Source of the DNA: Pseudocalidococcus sp964653145
Lineage (GTDB): Bacteria; Cyanobacteriota; Cyanobacteriia; Thermosynechococcales; Thermosynechococcaceae
Length of the DNA stretch: 64,000 nt
Assembly (NCBI GenBank): GCA_964653145.1
Contig: CAZZCG010000010.1
Location: forward strand, 1 to 64,000
Direction: 5' to 3'
Under the pieces are notes generated by a model that was not told the origin of the DNA, ran no database searches, and worked only from the letters and a program-made list of their open reading frames with translations. Both the position numbers and the translations under genes were made by a program. Positions 1 through 7,177 of this stretch are shown piece by piece; the first letter of the stretch is position 1, and each line of letters begins with the position of its first letter.

Positions 1-325
1 ATATGTTCAAAAAATATACCGGGACGTAATTTCCTGGATTAATGGACATGATTGTTTAATCCAGATATCTCACCCAAAAAAATATCTTTACAGAACTTCA
101 AGAAAATTGATCTATTAAATATTCAAAGAGTTCTTGGTCACGGGTCAGAGCCTTGACATAGAGTGTTCACCCAATATTTGAAGGTTGGGTATTTTCGCGA
201 ATTATCTTCCCCGTCAAGAGAACAAATCGCTGCCTGCTGTGACCGGCAATGGGCCACTGCGTACCCCGTCGTCGATGGTAAGAGTAGCTCAGTTGGTATT
301 GCCCAGGCCCCGTTAGGGTTGCAGC
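1..325. other. Non-coding stretch at window start
   Basis: No gene is recognised here. The first 160 bases are AT-rich; the remainder has higher GC and may be the far end of the decayed region that follows. It contains one perfect inverted repeat (34-64) and a short D-arm-like string that does not form a tRNA. Confidence 0.4.
34..64. repeat. Inverted repeat, 9-bp arms
   Basis: CTGGATTAA at 34-42 is the exact reverse complement of TTAATCCAG at 56-64, with a 13-base loop. No T-run follows on either side, so a classical intrinsic terminator is not supported. It may be an operator or the end of a transcript from a gene to the left of the window. Confidence 0.35.
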
Positions 326-840
326 TTAGAAGCCGGCAATTTTGTTAGCAATGAGGGTGCGGTTTTTCTCGGCGTTCAAACGAACTAGGGTGATTGATTC
401 AAGTTCGGAACTAAAGAGCTCAACAAGCTAACCGTGACGCCAGTGCTGGTCCTTTGACTGGTTAACGACCCGGTGAAGTTATGCAGGACAGTAGTAGTTT
501 CCTAAGTTACTGAGCGGCCGGTCATCACGGCGATTTCGCAATACTCTAAATTATCCTGGCTAGCAAACAACACCACACCGCGTTAATTGGCATTCCCCTG
601 GGTGGCAAAGTACAAACCAATATCTGAGTTCTTATCCCGCCTAATACTCCTAATTTCCCACCCCATAACTCGATTTGTAGCTTGATACCAGCTAACAACA
701 ATCGCTCGCTAACCCAAATCACCATTGCTGGATGAATTTCGGAGTTGAGATAAAGATTTTTCAGGCAGGAAGAAGAGATAAATCAAGATCCTTTTACGGC
801 AAGGGCTATCGGTTTGGTGAAACTGATGTTTGAGCCATGC
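326..840 (-). pseudogene. Decayed coding remnant of unknown family
   Basis: Read on the minus strand, one frame from about 840 down to about 482 gives protein-like sequence (for example AIVVSWYQATNRVMGWEI and GVVLFASQDNLEYCEIAV) interrupted by three in-frame stops. After a frame change the sequence continues as ELESITLVRLNAEKNRTL and ends at a TAA at 326-328. The mix of plausible peptide, nonsense codons and a frameshift indicates a dead gene. It lies directly downstream of corA on the same strand. I do not recognise the family. Confidence 0.45.
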
Positions 841-878
841 AGCCCACAAATTTATCGCTAATAAGTCATCCCCACTCT

Positions 879-2105
879 CTAATCCAATTCAATTTGGGAC
901 TGATCCTGAAACCAACCCTTTTTCCAGAAAAAGTAAAACAAGCTCCCGGCAATACTCAACATCACTGCCCAACAGGCCGGATAACCCCAGGGCCAATTTA
1001 ACTCCGGCATATTCCAAGGCGAGGCGTCAGTATTAAAGTTCATGCCATAAACCCCGACAACAAAGGTTAAGGGAATGAACACCGTTGAAATAATCGTCAG
1101 CAGCTTCATAATCTCATTCATTTTGTTACTCACTGAGGAAAGATAGACATCCATCAAACTCGCTGCTAATTCCCGATAGGTTTCCACCATGTCTAAGACT
1201 TGAATGGCATGGTCATAGCAATCCCTGAGATAAATCCGTACCTCTGGAGAAATCAATTCATTACTATCTCGGATCAGAGCGTTGATGGCATCCCGTTGAG
1301 GCCAAATGGCCCGCCGCAAGGATAGTAGTTCCCGTCGGACTTTATGAATTTCCTCCAAGGTCTGTCGGGTTGGATGGGTGACCACTTGAGTTTCCAGAAG
1401 TTCAATTCGTTCGCCGTAGTCCTCCAAAACTGGAAAAAAGCCATCAATAATGGCATCGATCAAGCTATAGGCTAAATAATCAGCACCATGTTGGCGAATT
1501 AAACCGCGACTTGTCCGTATCCGTTGCCGCACCAAGCCAAAGCAGTCTCGATCCGGTTCTTCTTGAACGGTTAACAAATAATATTTTCCCAGGATGAAAC
1601 TTACCTGTTCCGCATAAAAGCCGTTCAAATCTTCCTTAGGGGTGACCATCCGGGTAATCACTAGGATTTGATCTTCGTGATCTTCCACCTTGGGACGTTG
1701 GGGCACATTGACGATGTCTTCTAAAACGATGGGATGTAAGCCAAACACCTGCCCCACCCGCCGCAGCGTATCCTCGTTACCCAGGCCCTGGACATCAATC
1801 CAAGAAACAGACTCTTTGTCGAGGTAGGGGGTGATTAACTCTGGTTGGTCTAGGTGATGACGTTGGGCAGCCTCCTGGTTGTAGTCAATCAATATCAGGT
1901 TTGGGGTTGGTGCATCTTCCTCAATACTGAGGGTGCCGGGCATTGCCCCTGGTTGGTCAAAGAAATAGTCAAAGTAGGTGGAATCATCGTCGTCATCGGC
2001 TGGGTTTTCTCGATGGGTCTGGGCCTGGTGGTGGTCGTGGGGGGCGGCGGGTGGGGACAGTTCCGGAACCAGTTGTCCAAACCGTTGAAAAAGTTTTTTT
2101 ACCAT
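879..2105 (-). CDS. corA: CorA-family magnesium/cobalt transporter
   Basis: Inner-membrane Mg2+ (or Co2+) channel of the CorA/MIT family, which works as a homopentamer. The protein has a long cytoplasmic N-terminal domain, a helical stalk, and two C-terminal membrane helices joined by the diagnostic YGMNFN motif; a lysine-bearing tail (FFWKKGW) follows the second helix. The ATG at 2105 is preferred; an in-frame TTG at 2174 would add 23 residues rich in arginine and serine. The early residues 10-50 are rich in P, H and D and poorly conserved. It is transcribed away from thioredoxin, with about 125 bases between the two starts. Family assignment is firm; the ion preference is inferred. Confidence 0.93.
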   Translation of the reverse strand: MVKKLFQRFGQLVPELSPPAAPHDHHQAQTHRENPADDDDDSTYFDYFFDQPGAMPGTLSIEEDAPTPNLILIDYNQEAAQRHHLDQPELITPYLDKESVSWIDVQGLGNEDTLRRVGQVFGLHPIVLEDIVNVPQRPKVEDHEDQILVITRMVTPKEDLNGFYAEQVSFILGKYYLLTVQEEPDRDCFGLVRQRIRTSRGLIRQHGADYLAYSLIDAIIDGFFPVLEDYGERIELLETQVVTHPTRQTLEEIHKVRRELLSLRRAIWPQRDAINALIRDSNELISPEVRIYLRDCYDHAIQVLDMVETYRELAASLMDVYLSSVSNKMNEIMKLLTIISTVFIPLTFVVGVYGMNFNTDASPWNMPELNWPWGYPACWAVMLSIAGSLFYFFWKKGWFQDQSQIELD

Positions 2106-2230
2106 GGGGGTTCTGTAGCGGGGCCTGCTCCTGATCCTGAAGGGTCTAGCTCTGGTGGTCAAGGCTAGAATCAAAAAAGTCGCAGCAATTGCCGGAATCG
2201 TTACGTTACTTTACTACCCACAAGGATTTT

Positions 2231-2548
2231 ATGACGACAAAACAGACGTTCCAGAACTTTGATGAACTCGTTGCCCAGGCCACGGTGCCGTTAATTGTTG
2301 ATTTTTATGCCGATTGGTGTGGCCCCTGCCGGATGATTGCCAAGGTTCTAGAGCAGGTTAAGCAGCAGTTAAAGTCACAAGTCCAAATCGTTAAAATCGA
2401 TACGGAGCGGTATCCGGAGATTGCCAGCCAATTTCAGGTCTATGCCTTGCCCACCTTAGTGATTTTCCATCGGGGTCAGCAGATTGAGCGCATTGAAGGT
2501 GTGCAACCCCCGGAAGCCCTGATTGCTAAAGTCCAGGCCCTGCGATAA
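2231..2548 (+). CDS. trxA: Thioredoxin
   Basis: Small dithiol oxidoreductase with the WCGPC active site, followed by the conserved cis-proline segment (YALPTLVIF). About 105 residues from the ATG at 2231, which matches the normal length of the family. This start is preferred over an upstream in-frame ATG at 2189 because AAGGA lies about 7 bases before it. The family reduces target disulfides in Calvin-cycle and stress proteins. It is divergent from corA and stands alone. Cyanobacteria have several thioredoxins, so which type this is remains open. Confidence 0.95.
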   Translation: MTTKQTFQNFDELVAQATVPLIVDFYADWCGPCRMIAKVLEQVKQQLKSQVQIVKIDTERYPEIASQFQVYALPTLVIFHRGQQIERIEGVQPPEALIAKVQALR

Positions 2549-2611
2549 CTCAGAATCCTGTTCAATCTTGAATTCACACCATAAAGCCCAAAGGAGCAAA
2601 AAAGCCCTGGT

Positions 2612-3493
2612 CTAGGAATGCACACAGGGAGAGGGAGTCGCAGTTGTCCGGGGAGTTAGGGAAAGCATCATGCCTTCCACCGCCACCACTGTATTGGGAA
2701 ACACCTGTTGGGCCGAGGCCTGGACTTCATCTAAAAAGTCATCGTCATGGGTTGGGTCGTGATGGAACAGGATTAGTTTTTCGACTTTGGCTGCCTGGGC
2801 TAATTTAACCGCTTCTTGCCAGGTGGAATGGCCCCAGCCGACTTTGCTTTGTGCTGGTGAATAATACTCCCCGTCAGTGTAGGTGGCATCATAAATCATC
2901 ACATTGGCCTGGTGAGCTAGTTTTAGGGCTGCGGGGTCGAGTTGGTCGGGGTAGTGTTCGGTATCGGTAACGTAGCTCACCACCTGATCCTGCCACTGTA
3001 GCCGGTAACCAACTCCACCTCCAGGATGATTGAGGCGTTGATTCATGACTTTGACCTCACCAATTTCTAGGATTTCCCCAGGTTCTAGGTCGCGAAATTG
3101 TAGGGAACCGGCCATGATCTGTAACGGTACAGGAAAGTTGGGATGGAGCATTTGGTCGTGTAAACATTGCTGGATACTGTGACCATCCAGGCCTGGGACA
3201 CCATAGATGCAAAAGGAATTTCCGGGGATAAAGGCCGGTTGAAAAAACGGAAAGCCCTGGATATGGTCCCAATGGGTATGGCTAAAAAAGAGGTGGGCCG
3301 TTACGGGCAAATGCTGGAGTAATGCTTCCCCCAGAACCCTCAGGCCTGTTCCCCCATCAAAGATAAGTCGCTCACCCCCCGCCTGCATTTCCACACAGGG
3401 TGTATTACCGCCATAGCGTACCGTATGGGGGCCTGGAGAGGGAATACTGCCCCGAACCCCCCAAAACCGGACAATCAAGGGAGACTGAAACAT
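2612..3493 (-). CDS. MBL-fold metallo-hydrolase
   Basis: Metallo-beta-lactamase fold protein of about 293 residues. The N-terminus carries the WGVRGSIPSPG segment common to a bacterial MBL subgroup related to ribonuclease Z and cyclic-nucleotide phosphodiesterases. The metal-binding motif reads SHTHWDHIQGFP, with further ligand candidates in YVTDTEH and LFHHDPTHDD. Start chosen at ATG 3493; an in-frame TTG at 3517 would add eight residues. The substrate cannot be told from sequence. It is monocistronic and converges with trxA. Confidence 0.85.
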   Translation of the reverse strand: MFQSPLIVRFWGVRGSIPSPGPHTVRYGGNTPCVEMQAGGERLIFDGGTGLRVLGEALLQHLPVTAHLFFSHTHWDHIQGFPFFQPAFIPGNSFCIYGVPGLDGHSIQQCLHDQMLHPNFPVPLQIMAGSLQFRDLEPGEILEIGEVKVMNQRLNHPGGGVGYRLQWQDQVVSYVTDTEHYPDQLDPAALKLAHQANVMIYDATYTDGEYYSPAQSKVGWGHSTWQEAVKLAQAAKVEKLILFHHDPTHDDDFLDEVQASAQQVFPNTVVAVEGMMLSLTPRTTATPSPCVHS

Positions 3494-3731
3494 GGCACAC
3501 AACCACTGGGAAAACAAAAGGATGGCTATTACGTTAACGGTATCGTCATTCAGCTGAGGATTAAAAACTCCAAGGTGCTCAGAACCGGAATGGGGGTAAC
3601 TTGAGAGGTCACCCTGTAAATCGTCCTAACTAAATCTAAGCTGACACCTACCCAAGACTTCGACGGTGACTTAGATCAACAGCCATCTGGACTCAGATCA
3701 CCGACAGGGCTTCAGTCATGGCCATGGGGTG

Positions 3732-5216
3732 TTATTGTGGGTCGCCAAAAACTGAAAAATGCCAGCCTTTCACGGCCTCTCCGCCTAAATCAAACATGAC
3801 GTGTTTCGCAATGGTGTATTCCTCAAAGGCATAGGTGGACATATCTTTCCCAAACCCAGATTCTTTGAAGCCACCGTGGGGCATTTCCGCACACAACGGC
3901 AAATGATCATTGACCCAGACCGTGCCAAATTGCAGGGCCGCAGCAACTTTCCAGGCCTGGTGTACATTTTTAGTCCAAACAGAAGCAGCTAAGCCATAGC
4001 GGACATTGTTGGCCACCTGAATTGCCTCTGCCACCGAATCCACCGGATTAATCACCACCACCGGGCCGAATACCTCTTCCTGCATGATTTCGCTATCAAC
4101 AGGGGCATCAACAAAAATCGTCGGTGGGTAGTAAAAGCCTTTATCCTGGGCTACCGATCCCTGCCAATGGCATTTAATCCCAGCAGCGGTGGCTCGGGCG
4201 ACAAATCCAGCGACTCGTTCTCGTTGTTCTGCGGAAATTAGGGGCCCCATATCGGTGGAGTCAGAGCTAATATCCCCGAGGCGAACCTGCTGTGAGAGGG
4301 CCGTAAATCGCTCCAGAAATGGATGGTAATGGGATCGTTCTACCAAAATTCGGGTCACCGCTGTGCAATCCTGACCAGTGTTAATGTAACTGCCTACCAC
4401 TGCCCCCTGGGCCGCTGCCTCCAGATCTGCATCAGCGAGGACAATCATCGGCGCTTTCCCCCCCAATTCCAGATGGACACGGGCCATTTTGTGGGCCGCC
4501 AATTCCATAATCCGTTTACCCGTCGTTGTGGAGCCAGTGAAGGAGATCATGCGCACTTCGGGATGGACAACTAGGGGTTCCCCCACCTCCGGGCCACCCC
4601 CCGTAACAATGTTTAAAACTCCGGGTGGCAGGCCAATTTCCACGGCAATTTCGCCCAATTTCAAACTGCTTAGGGGGGTTTGGGGAGCAGGCTTGAGAAC
4701 AATGGTATTTCCGGCGGCGAGGGCTGGGGCAAGTTTCCAGATCGCCATCATGATTGGGTAATTCCACGGGGCAATGGAGCCAATCACCCCAATGGGTTCA
4801 CGCCGAATTGTTGACGTGTAGCCCCCCACCACTTCCCCGGTTCCAAGCCCAGAAATGACCCGGGCCTGGCCGGCAAAAAACTTCAGGTTATCAATGGCAA
4901 AGGGGACATCGCCGTTGCTAACTAATTTGATCGGTTTACCCGCATTGATGCTTTCCAACTGAATCAGCTCTTCGCTGTATTTTTCCAGGCCTTGGGCCAA
5001 TTGCCACAGATACTGACTCCGCTCCCCTGGGGACAACGATGCCCACATCGGAAAAGCCTGACTCGCAGCTTGAACGGCTAAGTTAACATCCACAGCACTG
5101 GCCTGGGGAACTTCGGCAATGATGGCTTCGGTGGCGGGGTTAATGAGGGGTTGCCAAGTCTGCTCAACGGCGGGGACTAATTCACCCCCTATTAGCATTT
5201 TGTAGCGTGGTGTCAT
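3732..5216 (-). CDS. Aldehyde dehydrogenase (aminobutyraldehyde/betaine-aldehyde type)
   Basis: NAD(P)-dependent aldehyde dehydrogenase of 494 residues, full length for the family. Visible landmarks are PWNYPIMMAIWKLAPALAAGN and VLKPA in the cofactor fold, the general base in LELGGKAP, the catalytic cysteine in NTGQDCTA and the EEVFGPV motif. The GQDC form and overall pattern resemble gamma-aminobutyraldehyde or betaine-aldehyde dehydrogenases, which oxidise amino-aldehydes made during polyamine or osmolyte metabolism. No related catabolic gene is next to it, so the substrate is inferred. Confidence 0.9.
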   Translation of the reverse strand: MTPRYKMLIGGELVPAVEQTWQPLINPATEAIIAEVPQASAVDVNLAVQAASQAFPMWASLSPGERSQYLWQLAQGLEKYSEELIQLESINAGKPIKLVSNGDVPFAIDNLKFFAGQARVISGLGTGEVVGGYTSTIRREPIGVIGSIAPWNYPIMMAIWKLAPALAAGNTIVLKPAPQTPLSSLKLGEIAVEIGLPPGVLNIVTGGGPEVGEPLVVHPEVRMISFTGSTTTGKRIMELAAHKMARVHLELGGKAPMIVLADADLEAAAQGAVVGSYINTGQDCTAVTRILVERSHYHPFLERFTALSQQVRLGDISSDSTDMGPLISAEQRERVAGFVARATAAGIKCHWQGSVAQDKGFYYPPTIFVDAPVDSEIMQEEVFGPVVVINPVDSVAEAIQVANNVRYGLAASVWTKNVHQAWKVAAALQFGTVWVNDHLPLCAEMPHGGFKESGFGKDMSTYAFEEYTIAKHVMFDLGGEAVKGWHFSVFGDPQ

Positions 5217-5559
5217 AAAAACCTCTGACGGGGCCTGGGAGGATGGTTACAGAAAAATTATCTTCAAGGTTGGCCCCAGAATAGACCAGAGTTCCAAGTC
5301 ATGGCAAGATCGCCAATATGAATTTTAATGAATTAAACTAAAACGATTTTACCGAGTCTGAGTCAGCACTCTAAATTCTAAGAAAGTGGATGAGTTATTG
5401 ATGTTTACTCAAACTGAACTATTTGAAACCACAACTGTGTTCAATGGGGTAACGAACTGGGCTTTTATCCTGTTAACCGAGGGCATGGGTTTAGCTTGGA
5501 CTTTAGGTGAGCTAGGAAAAGTGATAGGGTAAAATAACACCGGCCTGGAGTTCACCACA
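5217..5559. other. Intergenic region with a doubtful 43-codon ORF
   Basis: Lies between two divergent genes and should hold their promoters. A plus-strand ATG frame at 5401-5532 would encode a 43-residue peptide with a hydrophobic centre (WAFILLTEGMGLAW). It has no good ribosome-binding site and no recognised family. It may be a small membrane peptide or chance. Confidence 0.3.
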
Positions 5560-6132
5560 GTGGCCATCTCATTGACTCAAATTGCCAATTATTTAGATCA
5601 CCACAACCTGAATTACAAGCTAGATGCTGCCTACAACCAGATTATTACCGGCGTAACTGGGGATAACTTAGATCGATTCGTGATTGTGATTCAACTGGAT
5701 GAGGAAGGGGAGTTTTTCAAGCTATTTGCCCCTGATATTTTGCCTGGTTTCCAGAATCACGCCTATAAAGAAGTCATTCTCCAAACACTCTTGGGCATCT
5801 CCTGGGAAACCAAAATGTTGCAATGGGAATACGATGCCTCTGATGGCGAAATTCGGGCCATTATTGAATTTCCCCTTGAAGATGGCACGCTCACAGAACG
5901 ACAATTTTATCGCTGTTTAACGGCCCTCGTTGAAATTGTTGACAGTACCATACCCCGAATTCAAGAAATTATGGCTGCAACTCCAGAAGATAGCCCCGAT
6001 GATGTTGCCGTGGGTGAGCGGCTGCTGTTGACGATTCAAGATGAGGCCCCAGGCCTGTTGGATTTAATTGCCCAGGCCTTGGAAGCTCGTAAACGCCGCG
6101 GCCAAACCTATCGAGCCGATGTCCCAGAGTAA
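5560..6132 (+). CDS. YbjN-domain protein
   Basis: Acidic 190-residue soluble protein with the fold shared by YbjN and type III secretion chaperone-like proteins. The central region (residues 60-120) has the alternating pattern of the domain, including LLGISWETKMLQWEYD and FPLEDGTLTERQF. The C-terminal 30 residues are basic and probably flexible. The start is a GTG at 5560. Members are common in cyanobacteria and are proposed to be chaperones or regulators, but no precise role is known. Confidence 0.7.
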   Translation: MAISLTQIANYLDHHNLNYKLDAAYNQIITGVTGDNLDRFVIVIQLDEEGEFFKLFAPDILPGFQNHAYKEVILQTLLGISWETKMLQWEYDASDGEIRAIIEFPLEDGTLTERQFYRCLTALVEIVDSTIPRIQEIMAATPEDSPDDVAVGERLLLTIQDEAPGLLDLIAQALEARKRRGQTYRADVPE

Positions 6133-6203
6133 GTCACTGCCCCTGTAAACCAGGCCACAGTGCACAAAAATGACAAGGGCAATGGTAGAGACGACGATAC
6201 GGC

Positions 6204-6515
6204 TTAGTCGGGATTAACCTCTGGCGATGGTTTAGGTAACTGTTCTGCTTCTGGACATTCATCGGAAACCAATGGCTCGGAAAAACCCCGTGGTACCGAT
6301 GCTAATTTGCGAGTAATGGCCCCAATACTTTCAAGACGCACCATTTCCTCCCAGGAGCAAACTTCATCCTCCTCATCGGTCTCGTAGCGGAGAGTCACTA
6401 AATCCCCTTCAATTTCAACGATTTTAGCCCGATCGATCAGGCGTTGTTGATCTCGCAGATATACCCCAATCTCCTGGCCATCTGTGTAAAGTTGGTAGAG
6501 CTTACGGTGTAACAT
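6204..6515 (-). CDS. Conserved cyanobacterial small protein (probably DUF6679)
   Basis: 103-residue soluble protein with a conserved N-terminal 75 residues (MLHRKLYQLYTDGQEIGVYL, then DEEDEVCSWEEMVRLESI) and an acidic, proline-containing tail. The N-terminal block looks like a small beta-rich domain. I associate it from memory with a conserved cyanobacterial family of unknown function, probably DUF6679. No function can be assigned. Confidence 0.65.
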   Translation of the reverse strand: MLHRKLYQLYTDGQEIGVYLRDQQRLIDRAKIVEIEGDLVTLRYETDEEDEVCSWEEMVRLESIGAITRKLASVPRGFSEPLVSDECPEAEQLPKPSPEVNPD

Positions 6516-6637
6516 CGGGCAATTCTCCTGAGCGGAATCTGGTTAATCGGGAACAATAACCCCCAACCATTGCCTGACAGTCTAGGCCATGAGCTAGGCT
6601 TTGGAAAGTGGGCCATAAACAAAATTGCGGCATCATC

Positions 6638-7120
6638 TCATCCTCCTGAGAGCATCCAAAAACCATCGGAGGCAATCACCCGGCTTAAAGCCAGGCCCAG
6701 CGCCATTCCAGCTAGACCCACAGGCATGAGCACCCCGAGCACTTGGCCACTGCTATATCCCAGGCTCCGCATTTCAACTCGTAACAATGTGTCCGTTGCC
6801 ATGATCACAGCCAACAGGGCAAAAATGTAGGAGGCAACCACAGCCAGCGTGATGGCGGAACTCAAAACCAACATTGTGAAAATACTGCGGGGCCCCATTC
6901 GCGCCAAACGCACCACATTTCCGGTTCCCCAGATCAAGATAATCGCCACCAGTCCACAGAAAAAGTAGGCAAAAAACTGCCAGAACGGAGCATAAATGGC
7001 TAAATGCCAACCCAAGAGCACATAGGACAGAAAAACCGCCGAGGTAGCTCCCCAAGGAAATCTCTTATGTTTCTCCCTACGCTTGGCAGTGGTTTTTAGG
7101 GATCTGGGGGAGGAAACCAT
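6638..7120 (-). CDS. Four-helix hypothetical membrane protein
   Basis: About 160 residues from ATG 7120; an in-frame TTG at 7153 would add eleven. A basic N-terminus (TAKRREKHKR) is followed by four hydrophobic segments, at about residues 25-45, 48-65, 80-105 and 125-145, consistent with a small integral membrane protein with a cytoplasmic N-terminus. No catalytic motif was seen. It lies directly downstream of the Rad50-like gene on the same strand, with 57 bases between them, so co-transcription is possible. Confidence 0.65.
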   Translation of the reverse strand: MVSSPRSLKTTAKRREKHKRFPWGATSAVFLSYVLLGWHLAIYAPFWQFFAYFFCGLVAIILIWGTGNVVRLARMGPRSIFTMLVLSSAITLAVVASYIFALLAVIMATDTLLRVEMRSLGYSSGQVLGVLMPVGLAGMALGLALSRVIASDGFWMLSGG

Positions 7121-7177
7121 GGGCAATAGAATCGGATGCAATCCTGTCGGCAAAACAAGGCCTGGGACAGAATTACT

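Noticed and set aside
278..350. A tRNA-like D-arm string (AGCTCAGTTGGTA) near 288
   Set aside because: No matching acceptor stem, anticodon arm or TpsiC loop (GGTTCGAATCC-like) follows at the right distance, so no cloverleaf can be drawn.
1854..2168. Plus-strand frame of about 100 codons, rich in G and V
   Set aside because: It is opposite the corA N-terminus, has a low-complexity product and no ribosome-binding site.
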